The notes beneath the pieces were generated by a model. The model was not told the origin of the DNA and made no database searches. It was given only the letters and a program-made list of their open reading frames with translations. The position numbers and the translations under genes are program-made. DNA of 64,000 bases from Hespellia sp. (GTDB lineage Bacteria > Bacillota > Clostridia > Lachnospirales > Lachnospiraceae): assembly GCA_028693555.1 (NCBI GenBank), contig JAQUVD010000011.1, positions 1-64,000 of the forward strand, written 5' to 3'. Below, piece after piece: positions 25,239-34,269 of the stretch; position 1 is the first letter of the stretch; each line of letters opens with the position of its first letter.

Positions 25239-26105
25239 TTACTCTGCCTTCCCCACAGAACCAAACAATGTCATCTTTTCCTTGACCATTTCCTTTACTG
25301 CATCACATCCCGGTGCTAATACTTTTCTTGGGTCAAATCCCTTTCCCTCTAAATCTCTTTTGTCTTCAAAATAGGTTCGTGTTGCCTCTGTAAATACAAT
25401 CTGACATTCCGTATTCACATTAATCTTAGCGACACCAAGATCAATTGCTTTTCGAATCATCTCTGCCGGAATTCCTGTTCCTCCATGTAGAACCAGAGGC
25501 ATCTCATCTGTCTTTTTTTGAATTGCATCTAATGTCGTAAAACTTAGACCCGCCCAATTTTCGGGATACTTTCCATGAATATTGCCTATACCGGCAGCCA
25601 GCATGGTGATTCCCAAATCTGCGATCATTTTACATTCATCGGCATCTGCGCATTCACCCTTTCCAATCACTCCATCTTCTTCACCACCGATAGCTCCAAC
25701 CTCGGCCTCCAGTGAGAGACCTTTTACTTTTGTAAGTTTTACTAATCTCTTTGTCTTTTCAATATTTTCCGAGATCGTCTCATGCGATCCGTCAAACATA
25801 ACAGAGGTAAAACCTGCTTCAATGCATTTTAGACAAGCATCGTATGAACCATGATCCAGATGCAGCGCCACAGGGATTGTAATATTCATATCTTCAATCA
25901 TCCCCTTTACCATCCCCACGATGGTCTTATAGCCAGTCATATATTTTGCCGCCCCTTCTGACACGCCCAATATGACAGGTGATTTTGTTTCTTGTGCTGC
26001 CTGAAGAATCATTTTTGTCCATTCAAGATTATTGATATTGAACTGCCCCACCGCATAATGTCCTGCTTTTGCTTTCTGTAACATTTCCTGTGCCGTTACT
26101 AACAT
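25239..26105 (-). CDS. Class II fructose/tagatose-bisphosphate aldolase
   Basis: This 288-residue zinc aldolase has HLDHGSYDACLKCIEAGF with the base aspartate and metal histidine, ADECKMIADLGITMLAAGIGNIHGKYP, VLHGGTGIP and KINVNTE. It cleaves a ketose 1,6-bisphosphate into dihydroxyacetone phosphate and an aldehyde phosphate. By length and pattern it belongs to the Fba/GatY/KbaY group; fructose or tagatose specificity is undecided. It is the last gene of its operon and overlaps the SorE-like gene by seven bases. Confidence 0.92.
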   Translation of the reverse strand: MLVTAQEMLQKAKAGHYAVGQFNINNLEWTKMILQAAQETKSPVILGVSEGAAKYMTGYKTIVGMVKGMIEDMNITIPVALHLDHGSYDACLKCIEAGFTSVMFDGSHETISENIEKTKRLVKLTKVKGLSLEAEVGAIGGEEDGVIGKGECADADECKMIADLGITMLAAGIGNIHGKYPENWAGLSFTTLDAIQKKTDEMPLVLHGGTGIPAEMIRKAIDLGVAKINVNTECQIVFTEATRTYFEDKRDLEGKGFDPRKVLAPGCDAVKEMVKEKMTLFGSVGKAE

Positions 26106-27367
26106 TTATAAACACCTCTTTCTTTTAATAACAATTGCTCTGCTTCTTCACACCATACATTATCATTTTTCTCACAAATATCTGCCAGCTTCGCAAATAG
26201 CGGATCATGTTTCCCCAATTCTCTAAACTCAGTAATTGCAGTTAATTCCATCTCAATATGCGGATAGATTAGTTTCTTTCCCCCCTCTATATGTGGCAGA
26301 TTTAAGATCGTATCCGGTGCTGCGTTGATTCCACCAATATGTGTAATCATAAATGATGGATTGATGCGTTTCTCTTCCGACAATTTCAACGATTCCAGCA
26401 TATCCAATGTAGAGCCTCCCGAAGTTCCACAGATATGTGTGCTTTCATAATGCACGTTATAAAAATTAAATGGCACTTTGAAATGATTATCTGTGGGACC
26501 TGCAAAGAAATTCAGACAGCCATCATTACCCAGCAGATCATCTGCCATCTCAATCAATGCTGCAACCGGTGCAAATACAAATACCTCATCAAAGCCGGCA
26601 CCATCTGTATACTTTTTCAGTTCTTCCAATGGCTGATCGTATTTATCCGGATTGATATAGATTAATTCTTTTCCTACCTTGGATGCAGATTCCGGTGGAA
26701 TTAATTTTTTTGCGCGTTCTAATCGCTCTGCGTTAATATCCGCAACAACAATCCTTTTGGATTGATAAGGTCCATTGACCGCATAATCGATTGCTCCGAT
26801 TCCCATTGGTCCGGCACAGCCCAGAAGTGCAACCGTCCCGTTTTCTTTCAATCCCATCTGATGTTCATATACATACTGCGTTGTATGATATGTAGCATGA
26901 AATGCTCCAATAATGCAGGACATCGGCTCTGCCAGAGATGCATTCGCAAAATAATTTCCATTATATGGAAGAACACACCCCAAATCGATTGATACTTTTG
27001 GAATAATACAATACGTTGCATTTCCGCCATAATATTCATAGCTATACCCAGCGGAATATCCACTTGGAAGTCCCATTGCCGGCTGCAGAACGAATTTATC
27101 CCCTTCTTTAAATTTGTCCTTAATCTTTTCTCCAACCTTTACAATATAACCGGAAAACTCATGACCTGTGATGGTTGGATGCTCCTCGCTCACATCATCC
27201 GGAACCCGCTTGTGCTCTCCGCCTCTGATTGCTGCCTTATAAGTTGATAAACATACACTATTCGAAATAACCTTTACTAATAACTCTTCCTCTCCAATCT
27301 CCGGGAGTTCATATTCTTTAATAAATACATTCTTTTTTCCTGCCAGAACGGCTGCCTTTATTTTCAT
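26099..27367 (-). CDS. Zinc-dependent alcohol dehydrogenase, SorE/YggP-like (copy 2)
   Basis: This 422-residue protein is a diverged paralogue of the dehydrogenase 3.8 kb downstream, with the same landmarks: SNSVCLSTYKAAIRGGEHKR, TGHEFSGYIVKVG, the cofactor site LLGCAGPMGIGAIDYA and FFAGPTDNHF. E. coli YggP, which has this length, lies beside cmtAB (a MtlA-like PTS), and this gene has the same neighbours: MtlA-like IICB and IIA and a YggC-like kinase. Start is set at MKIKAAVL, since the earlier in-frame GTG is only two bases from the AGGAG site, which itself lies in the last codons of the IICB gene. Confidence 0.8.
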   Translation of the reverse strand: MKIKAAVLAGKKNVFIKEYELPEIGEEELLVKVISNSVCLSTYKAAIRGGEHKRVPDDVSEEHPTITGHEFSGYIVKVGEKIKDKFKEGDKFVLQPAMGLPSGYSAGYSYEYYGGNATYCIIPKVSIDLGCVLPYNGNYFANASLAEPMSCIIGAFHATYHTTQYVYEHQMGLKENGTVALLGCAGPMGIGAIDYAVNGPYQSKRIVVADINAERLERAKKLIPPESASKVGKELIYINPDKYDQPLEELKKYTDGAGFDEVFVFAPVAALIEMADDLLGNDGCLNFFAGPTDNHFKVPFNFYNVHYESTHICGTSGGSTLDMLESLKLSEEKRINPSFMITHIGGINAAPDTILNLPHIEGGKKLIYPHIEMELTAITEFRELGKHDPLFAKLADICEKNDNVWCEEAEQLLLKERGVYKC

Positions 27368-27372
27368 ATCGT

Positions 27373-28800
27373 TCACTGCTCCTTTTCTTGACTTTCTACA
27401 ATTTCATTAAATAACGCCTCTAAGTTCTGATCTTTCAAAAAGTTCTGAATTGTAACAATTCGTTTGCCTGGATTTGCTTCTCTCGCACGCTCATATAAGC
27501 TTTGATGTGTCACAATAACATCCGCTTCCGTTGGCACTTTTTCGATTGCATAATGATCTACAGGTACTTCAATATTGACTGCTCTCAGCTTTTTCTTAAA
27601 TGCATTTGCTCCCATTGCACTACTTCCAAGTCCTGCGTCACAGGCAAAGATGATCAATTTTATTTTTGGGGCTGACACACTTTCCGTTGTGTCTGTCACC
27701 TGGCTCAAAATATCTTTACCTTCTGACTTCATGTTTTTGGATTTTTCCTGTGACTGCGTAAACTGGCTGTCGTCTGTCTCTTTTGAGTTCTTAATAAACA
27801 ATGCGTTAACAGCAAAACTGACTGCTGCCGCAACTGCGACTCCCAACAGCACTCCCAATATATTTCCCTTTGGCGTAAGTGCCAGATAGGAGAAGATTGA
27901 TCCTGGACTTGGACCTGCAACCAATCCCACATCCAAGAGTGAAAATGTAACGATTCCAGCTCCTGATCCTAATATCATACCAATGATTGTAATTGGTTTC
28001 ATTAATACATACGGAAAATACATTTCATGAATTCCACCAAAGAAATGGATAATAATTGCTCCCGGCGCCGTCTTCTTTGCCTCGCCCTTTCCAAAAAGCG
28101 AATAAGCAAGTAACAATCCTAATCCTGCTCCCGGATTCGAAGCTACCATGAAATAGATTGATTTTCCACAATCTAATGCCTGTTGCATTCCCAGCGGATA
28201 ATATACGCCCTGATCAATTACATTGTTCAAAAAGAGAACTTTGGCAGGTTCATTCAGAAGGGCTACCAGTGGTAACGCTCCGGCATTTACAATTCTCTCA
28301 ATAACTGTTGTCAATGCTCCGTTTACCTGTACGATTACCGGACCAATAAAAGAATACGACAAGAGACACAGCAGCATTCCTATGATGCCCAGCGAAAAAT
28401 TGTTGATGATCATTTCAAATCCCGCCGGTATTTTTTTATCAATCAGAGCATCAAATTTTTTCATGATCCATGCCGAAAGAGGTCCCATAATCATCGCCCC
28501 TAAAAACATCGGAATATCTGCCCCAATGATCAGTCCAATAGCTCCAATGGCGCCTGCCACACCACCTCTGTCACCATAGATCACCCTTCCTCCTGTATAA
28601 GCAATCAACAGAGGTAATAAATAAGTCGACATTGGTGAAACCAATTCCGCAAATGCTTTGTTCGGCAGCCATCCTGTGTCAATAAACAATGCTGTAATAA
28701 ATCCCCACGCAATAAATGCGCCCATATTTGGTATGACCATCGCCGTCAGAAAGCCACCAAATGCCTGCATTCTAGCGCGAAAGTTCTTTTTTCCCTTCAT
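27373..28800 (-). CDS. PTS mannitol-family IICB permease (CmtA-like)
   Basis: This 475-residue protein has an N-terminal IIC channel (ARMQAFGGFLTAMVIPNMGAFIAW; the GGIHEMYFPYVL substrate motif near residue 255) and a C-terminal IIB domain with phospho-Cys387 (IFACDAGLGSSAMGA). A Ser/Thr/Lys-rich linker of about 40 residues separates them. IIA is supplied by a separate gene upstream. It imports and phosphorylates a hexitol or related sugar; mannitol is the family's best-known substrate, but the surrounding genes suggest something else. Confidence 0.9.
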   Translation of the reverse strand: MKGKKNFRARMQAFGGFLTAMVIPNMGAFIAWGFITALFIDTGWLPNKAFAELVSPMSTYLLPLLIAYTGGRVIYGDRGGVAGAIGAIGLIIGADIPMFLGAMIMGPLSAWIMKKFDALIDKKIPAGFEMIINNFSLGIIGMLLCLLSYSFIGPVIVQVNGALTTVIERIVNAGALPLVALLNEPAKVLFLNNVIDQGVYYPLGMQQALDCGKSIYFMVASNPGAGLGLLLAYSLFGKGEAKKTAPGAIIIHFFGGIHEMYFPYVLMKPITIIGMILGSGAGIVTFSLLDVGLVAGPSPGSIFSYLALTPKGNILGVLLGVAVAAAVSFAVNALFIKNSKETDDSQFTQSQEKSKNMKSEGKDILSQVTDTTESVSAPKIKLIIFACDAGLGSSAMGANAFKKKLRAVNIEVPVDHYAIEKVPTEADVIVTHQSLYERAREANPGKRIVTIQNFLKDQNLEALFNEIVESQEKEQ

Positions 28801-28812
28801 AAAAAATCTCCT

Positions 28813-29559
28813 TTACATTTTCAAAAAATCCCCATCTTGTTCCATAAATAATTCCAAATCAGCCGAACTTAAATTGTTTAACGCGCGTGTTACATTTTTG
28901 CTGTCACTATTCTGATAGAATTTGACAGCCTCATTTTTTGCCAGGCCTCCGGCAATTTTTCGATCGATCAATCTCTTTTTTAACACTTCTCTATCTCCAC
29001 GTATACGAATGGAGTAGTCACATAATTCTTTTAATGAAGACCAGTTACCTTCATTAAGCAGCAGCCAGTTTCCCTCGATTAAGATGATATCTCCTGTCAC
29101 TTTTACTGCATCTTCCACTACATCATGAATTTTGCGGTCATAGACCGGCCATGTAATGTTCTTCTGTTTCATTTTTACTATCATTTCTTTCAATTTATCT
29201 AGATCAAAGGTTTCCGGACAACCTTTAACCATCTGCATCGGAACAAGTTTTCCGTCTATGAGCGCATCATGTGTCTTAATATAGTCAGAATGATAATGAA
29301 ATCCATCCATTCCAAGTGCCTGAATATTTCCGGCATCCGATATGTAATCTGACAGATATTCCAAAAAACTAACCAATGTACTCTTGCCAACGGCAGGTGC
29401 CGCGGATAGGAATACAATAATTCTCTCTCCCTTTTTTTTCTGAAGTTCTGTCAGATGACGTAATAAAGGTTTAAATATTTCTTCTATGACTCGCTTTGTA
29501 TATTTACACTGCACATCTAATCCATTAATAACAAATCGGTATTCTTCCCATTCTTTCAT
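28813..29559 (-). CDS. Nucleoside/sugar kinase of the uridine-kinase-like P-loop family (YggC-like)
   Basis: This 248-residue P-loop kinase has Walker A SAAPAVGKSTL (about residue 52), GMDGFHYHSDYI as the substrate Asp/His loop, WPVYDRKIHDVV, and ILIEGNWLLL. This is the pattern of FruK-unrelated YggC/fructose kinases in the uridine kinase superfamily. The E. coli homologue yggC sits near yggP and cmtAB, as here. It probably phosphorylates the sugar phosphate made by the PTS and dehydrogenase. It overlaps the IIA gene by four bases. Confidence 0.78.
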   Translation of the reverse strand: MKEWEEYRFVINGLDVQCKYTKRVIEEIFKPLLRHLTELQKKKGERIIVFLSAAPAVGKSTLVSFLEYLSDYISDAGNIQALGMDGFHYHSDYIKTHDALIDGKLVPMQMVKGCPETFDLDKLKEMIVKMKQKNITWPVYDRKIHDVVEDAVKVTGDIILIEGNWLLLNEGNWSSLKELCDYSIRIRGDREVLKKRLIDRKIAGGLAKNEAVKFYQNSDSKNVTRALNNLSSADLELFMEQDGDFLKM

Positions 29560-29984
29560 TTTAAAATCCCCAAAATTTCTGATTCTGTCTGACTGTTAAA
29601 AAACTCTTCCATCCTGTCATCATCCATTAATAAATCTGTTAACTCCGTTAATGCATCTATGTGTGTATTTGCATCACCTGCCGCAAGTGCCATGACTACT
29701 TTCACTTCCATGTTCTCTGGAAACAGCACGGACTCGTTCAGTTTCAGACAGGATATGCCGGTCTTTTCAACCCCCATTTCCGGTCTGGCATGAGGAAGTG
29801 CAAATCCCGGAATCAATACCATATATGGTCCATTTTGTATAACATTTTCAATCATGGCATCTATATAGGATTCATGAATACAGCCATCTTCCAAAAGCGG
29901 CTGCGCCGCTTCCCTGATTGCTTCCTCCCACGAGCTCACTTTGTCTTTGATTCTAATTCTATTTTTCACTGTCTCAATAATCAT
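29556..29984 (-). CDS. PTS IIA protein (CmtB-like)
   Basis: This 142-residue EIIA of the fructose-mannitol/ascorbate type has phospho-His65 in PGFALPHARPEMGV and SCLKLNESVLFPENMEVKVVMALAAGD. It shares four-base overlaps with both neighbours, the PRD regulator and the kinase, so the whole set is translated as a unit. It most likely feeds the IICB two genes downstream, and possibly the PRD regulator. Confidence 0.88.
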   Translation of the reverse strand: MIIETVKNRIRIKDKVSSWEEAIREAAQPLLEDGCIHESYIDAMIENVIQNGPYMVLIPGFALPHARPEMGVEKTGISCLKLNESVLFPENMEVKVVMALAAGDANTHIDALTELTDLLMDDDRMEEFFNSQTESEILGILK

Positions 29985-31993
29985 TTCGTTTCCTCCTCTT
30001 CTTTGTTATACATATTTTTCATATAATCATTAAAATATTCTTCCAATATCTCCTGTATCTGATTAATAATAGTTTCTCTGTCTCCATTTTTCAGCATTTC
30101 CAAAAAGTCATCCTCTTCAAATATTTTCATTGCAATACTTGAAACTGCAAGTTTTTCTCTCTGATCTGCTTTTGGTATCAGCATAATGACTATAACTTTT
30201 GTTTTTTTGAAATAGGGATCTGAAAACACATCGCCTTTTGGCAGAAAAATCATAAATCGCGAACTCTTTACACCGTTGGATTTTGTATGTAAAAATGTGA
30301 TTTTATATTCCTCAATCACCTGCGAGGATAACTTTTCCCGTTCCGTTAATCCAAGTACAATATCCTCTATCTCCTCCGCGCTCTCCCCATTTACACGTCC
30401 GGCCTCTTTCACTGCATCTTGAAACTTTATATCTGCCGGAACATATCGGATCTGAAAATTCTTTATGATAGACTCTATCTCATTTGTAATTGCCGCCGCT
30501 TCACCAAAATCAATCTTCCTAAACTCTTTCCTGCGTTCTTTGCAATATGCATACAATTCTATCTTTTCAGATATCTTTGCGAAATCTGCACGTGTGAGCA
30601 TTGGATTTACCTGTATCCAGTCCATTTTGGATTGCAGCGGATATGTTGAAATCAGAAAATCTAATTCGCCTTCTTTCATTCTCGACAACTGATCCTGTGC
30701 AACAGATGTGACATGGATTTGTCTTGTATAATGATATCTAAGTTCTGATGCCAGAAGGCTTGCGATTCCAATTCCACTGGAACAGACAACACCGATACCT
30801 ACGATTCGTCTTTTTTGTTGTTTCTGTTTGATCCGAATGAGTGCTCCTCCAAAATGAAGTGCCAAAAACCCGATTTCATCATCCGACATACGTTTCCCTG
30901 TGGCTTCTTCTAATACCTCTGCAGCCATTTTTGCTTTCATGTATGTATCCGGATACTTTTCTTTTATTTGAGACAGCAATGAATTTTTTACCGGCAATCC
31001 ATATACCAATCTTGTCAACGTTGGATTTAGATGCGTTAAAAGCCCCTGCACGAACATTTCATCATTTTGTAATTCAAATGACTGTTCCGGTTCAAATACT
31101 TCCGTCATTTTATAGATCAATTTTCTAATAGGGAAAACATGATTTTCAATTTGTATTTCATCATAATCTACTCCAATGCTCCGTACCTTGCATCCTTTTA
31201 CAAAAATATGAAGATTCCATCGTTCACCATGATTGAAACGGATTTGAAACTGCTGTTCTATCATCACAATCACATCGTCAATGATATTAGATTTCCCTGC
31301 CATTTCCTCCTGATGTCCCGGGCAATCAATTTCTTTTCCCGCTTTTATTCTAGATACAGCAATGGTCAGATATTGGAGCAACAGATGATACGATTCTCTT
31401 GTTAAATTACTCGTTCTCTCAAACTGTAACTCCTCCAATTGATTTATGAGAATTACTTCTACGTCATGATCTAATAAACAATCCGCTTCACAGTTCTCAA
31501 TCCAATGCAATACGGCTCTCCGATAATTTTCCTCCTCATACACTAATTCGATTCCATTATTTTTCTGAAGCTTTATGCCGTTCTGATCAAACCATGTTCT
31601 GATTTCTTCAAGATCATTCGTGATCGTTGTTTCACTCACCTTTAATTCATCTGCATAATAATATACTTTTTCAATTTCATCAGTGAACAGTAAGCTTGTA
31701 ATCAATCGGTTCTGTCTCAGTTCTTTATTCTTGGGATCGAAATCATCACTTTTTTCTATCTTTTTGAAAAGAATGAGCTTATCTTCCGGATCTCCCTGTA
31801 TCTCAATTCCATTTTTCGATCTTCTTTTTAAAATAAGATGATATTCTTTTAACTGCGACTCAATATAGTCCAATTCACGAAAAACTGTTCTTCTGCTGAT
31901 TTTCAATGTTGTAGCAAGATCATCAGCCTTGATGGGTTCTTCGCTTTTCAGCAATAAGAATAAAATTCGAACAATCCTTGGATTAAACTCCAT
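29981..31993 (-). CDS. PRD-domain transcriptional regulator (BglG/MtlR family)
   Basis: This 670-residue regulator has an N-terminal DeoR/HTH_11-like helix-turn-helix (ADDLATTLKISRRTVFRELDYIE), a second Mga-like HTH, two PTS-regulation domains, an EIIB-Gat-like domain with Cys (VVCSSGIGIASLLASEL) and a C-terminal EIIA-Mtl-like domain (ITFLHTKSNGV). PTS phosphorylation on these sites sets activator strength. In PRD1 the first expected histidine is Tyr (LLLQYLTIAV; the sister regulator has LVLHISIAI). It is the first gene of the operon it probably controls. The start follows GGAGGAATC. Confidence 0.9.
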   Translation of the reverse strand: MEFNPRIVRILFLLLKSEEPIKADDLATTLKISRRTVFRELDYIESQLKEYHLILKRRSKNGIEIQGDPEDKLILFKKIEKSDDFDPKNKELRQNRLITSLLFTDEIEKVYYYADELKVSETTITNDLEEIRTWFDQNGIKLQKNNGIELVYEEENYRRAVLHWIENCEADCLLDHDVEVILINQLEELQFERTSNLTRESYHLLLQYLTIAVSRIKAGKEIDCPGHQEEMAGKSNIIDDVIVMIEQQFQIRFNHGERWNLHIFVKGCKVRSIGVDYDEIQIENHVFPIRKLIYKMTEVFEPEQSFELQNDEMFVQGLLTHLNPTLTRLVYGLPVKNSLLSQIKEKYPDTYMKAKMAAEVLEEATGKRMSDDEIGFLALHFGGALIRIKQKQQKRRIVGIGVVCSSGIGIASLLASELRYHYTRQIHVTSVAQDQLSRMKEGELDFLISTYPLQSKMDWIQVNPMLTRADFAKISEKIELYAYCKERRKEFRKIDFGEAAAITNEIESIIKNFQIRYVPADIKFQDAVKEAGRVNGESAEEIEDIVLGLTEREKLSSQVIEEYKITFLHTKSNGVKSSRFMIFLPKGDVFSDPYFKKTKVIVIMLIPKADQREKLAVSSIAMKIFEEDDFLEMLKNGDRETIINQIQEILEEYFNDYMKNMYNKEEEETK

Positions 31994-32024
31994 TTTGTGA
32001 TTCCTCCTTCCCTTTTATAGCTTG

Positions 32025-32094
32025 ATTATAAATGCTCTATCGCACAGTTTCAAGAAGTTCAACTTCAACTTTGTCCTTTCAGAAAGTGCCAATT
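32025..32094 (-). promoter_or_regulatory. Promoter and AATTGGCACT box of the PRD-IIA-kinase-IICB operon
   Basis: Reading left: -35 TTGAAA (32048-32053), 17-bp spacer, -10 TATAAT (32025-32030). AATTGGCACT lies at 32085-32094, 55 bp upstream of the -10. The same ten bases recur at the same offset before the neighbouring IIA operon, which suggests a shared activator site. Confidence 0.65.
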
Positions 32095-32112
32095 TTACAA
32101 TGCTCTTTTCTA

Positions 32113-32170
32113 CACGAAAAAAGGTTGTTTGTTATGTACTTCTATTTCTGTACATAACAAACAACCTTTT
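32113..32170 (-). terminator. Terminator of the mtlA-IICB-PRD operon
   Basis: A perfect 21-bp stem (arms 32119-32139 and 32150-32170, ten-base loop) lies 15 bases past the stop of the upstream PRD regulator and is followed on the minus strand by TTTTTT. It separates the first PTS unit from the second. Confidence 0.9.
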
Positions 32171-32184
32171 GTTATCTCTTTTAT

Positions 32185-34269
32185 CTATCGTTCTAAATAC
32201 TGATGAAAGAAGGTCCGAAGCACCTTTGAAAGTGCTGACCTGATTTCCTCTTCATCTCCCTCTGACAAGGTCATTAGGAAATCATAATCTTCAATCAGAG
32301 TGCTGCTGATAAATCCAAGTATCTCACTATTTATTTTGATATTCTCATCCATTGGAAGCAGCATGACAAGGACGACACCGATGCCCTTAAAATATGGATC
32401 TTCAAATGCCTTCTGATTCTGCGTGCGATACACAGTAAAGCTTGGCTTGATGACCCCGCGTGTACGGGTATGAATCAGTGCAAACCCAAATTCTGCAAAA
32501 ACCTGACTGCCGATTTTTTCCCTCTGCTGCATATCTTCGCGTATCAGATCCTGTCGATCCATATACGGCGACATTTCCTCGGAAACAGCAATCAAAAGCT
32601 CCTCAAATCCTATCGTCTCGCTTACTTTGGTCAAATGCATCTCTTTTAGAATCGTTTTAATCTGCATCGCTAAAATGGTCACTTCCTCCATTTCGACTGA
32701 GAACTTCGATTCTTCCTGCTGCTTTCTCGGTATCCGTTCGTATTCGTATACCTTCTTTCGAATCTGCTCGACATCCTCCCCATTTAGCAGTGGATTAACC
32801 TGAATGATATCCAGGTCCGGATTCGTCATTGCGATACTTGTCACAAAGAAATCCATCTTGCCGGCAATGTATGGCGTGATGTCATTCTTTCCATAGGTCT
32901 CCATCTTGATCCGCTCTTTGAAGACCTTCTCTAATTTACTGAGCATCAGCCGGGAAATGCCGATTCCGCTTGCGCATACGATTCCCACATGGACCTGACG
33001 AATATTTTCGCGCCTGCCCTCAAGCCGCACCTGCGCTGCGCCGAAATGAATGGTTAGAAATCCAATCTCCGATTCCGGGACCTCTTTTCCAACCCAGTTT
33101 CCCAGTATGAGAGCCGCCTTCCTGCTCTTCTCAAAGGTATCCGGATACGTTGCCTTGATATCCTCCAAAACGGGATTCACAATTGCCATGTCATTGACCA
33201 GACGGATTACGGTCGGCTGCAGATGGGCGAGCAGTCCCTGTATGAAATCTTCGTCCTGCTTCAGTTCAAATGCTGCTGTGCTGTCAAATGTATTGATCAT
33301 ATCATTGACCAGACCAATTAATTCTTTCCGTTTAATCTCTACGGTTCCTGTTCCATTCCATTCAATATTCTGGTGCTTCGCGCCCTTAATATGCAGACAG
33401 ATATAAGCGGTCTCCGCATCCGGAATATCAATGTCAAACTCCTCTTCCAGCACCTCAACAATCTTAACTGCCAGTTCGTAATCTTCGTCTTCCGGAAGTT
33501 CTTCCAGCTTCTCGCTGTTTTCGAGATATTCATCCTGCATAATGCGGTTAATCGCAATGGAGATATGCAGTACCAATCCCACATACGAGTTCTCTGTCAG
33601 TGTTAGAACCCTGCGGTCTTCCAGACTGCTGATACAGCTTACGACCCGCTTTAAGATATCATCTTTGAGCAGCAGTCCGATTCCGGTTCCATAGATTTTC
33701 TTCATTCCATCAAATGAATCGTCCACTTCGTATGAGTCTCGAATAGCCTGCGTATTGATATTCTCTGCAATAAAGGAACGAATAGCCTTGCGATAGCTCT
33801 CTTCTGTCCCTTCCACTTCGATTCCACTTCCCGGTTTTCTCGTAATCTGGAGCTGGTGACCAGAAAGCCAGCCCGAGATTGCATCTAAATCCGAACTGAT
33901 CGTTGCTTCGCTGACCTTAAACTGATCGGCATAATAGAACAACTTCTTAAGCCCTTTTTCTTTGAGGATTTCCAGTGTGAGACGCTTCCTTCTCTCTTCA
34001 CGGTCACTGACATCAAAGCTGTCTGTACATTCCAGATCGGACAAAAGACGTACCTTATTCTCCTGCGACCCTTCCAGCCAGACTCCTTTTCCCGTCTTAC
34101 TTACGAACTCTATCTCGTACTCCTGTAATCCAGTTCCCAGATACTCTAATTCACGCTGTACCGTCCTCTTACTGACCCCGATCTTGTCTGCAAGTTCTTT
34201 TACCGACAATACCCGGTTCTCTTTCAGCATGACCGTCATGATTTTCTCTAAACGAGGTGTCAGATTCAT
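32185..34269 (-). CDS. PRD-domain transcriptional regulator (MtlR-like)
   Basis: This 694-residue regulator has HTH (SVKELADKIGVSKRTVQRELEYL), a second HTH, PRD1 and PRD2 with their histidines (LVLHISIAI, YICLHIKGAK, LLAHLQPTV, FLTIHFGAAQ), an EIIB-Gat-like domain (GIVCASGIGISRLMLSKL) and an EIIA-Mtl-like domain (ALIHTRTRGVIKPSF). All expected phosphorylation sites are present, unlike the sister regulator downstream. It overlaps the IICB gene before it by four bases and ends its operon. MtlR-type activation of the mtlA promoter is the likely role. Confidence 0.9.
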   Translation of the reverse strand: MNLTPRLEKIMTVMLKENRVLSVKELADKIGVSKRTVQRELEYLGTGLQEYEIEFVSKTGKGVWLEGSQENKVRLLSDLECTDSFDVSDREERRKRLTLEILKEKGLKKLFYYADQFKVSEATISSDLDAISGWLSGHQLQITRKPGSGIEVEGTEESYRKAIRSFIAENINTQAIRDSYEVDDSFDGMKKIYGTGIGLLLKDDILKRVVSCISSLEDRRVLTLTENSYVGLVLHISIAINRIMQDEYLENSEKLEELPEDEDYELAVKIVEVLEEEFDIDIPDAETAYICLHIKGAKHQNIEWNGTGTVEIKRKELIGLVNDMINTFDSTAAFELKQDEDFIQGLLAHLQPTVIRLVNDMAIVNPVLEDIKATYPDTFEKSRKAALILGNWVGKEVPESEIGFLTIHFGAAQVRLEGRRENIRQVHVGIVCASGIGISRLMLSKLEKVFKERIKMETYGKNDITPYIAGKMDFFVTSIAMTNPDLDIIQVNPLLNGEDVEQIRKKVYEYERIPRKQQEESKFSVEMEEVTILAMQIKTILKEMHLTKVSETIGFEELLIAVSEEMSPYMDRQDLIREDMQQREKIGSQVFAEFGFALIHTRTRGVIKPSFTVYRTQNQKAFEDPYFKGIGVVLVMLLPMDENIKINSEILGFISSTLIEDYDFLMTLSEGDEEEIRSALSKVLRTFFHQYLER

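Noticed and set aside
32113-32170. Long hairpin as a BglG-type antiterminator target
   Set aside because: It lies after a stop codon, has a perfect 21-bp stem and a T-run, and the start of the next operon is downstream; it is a terminator.
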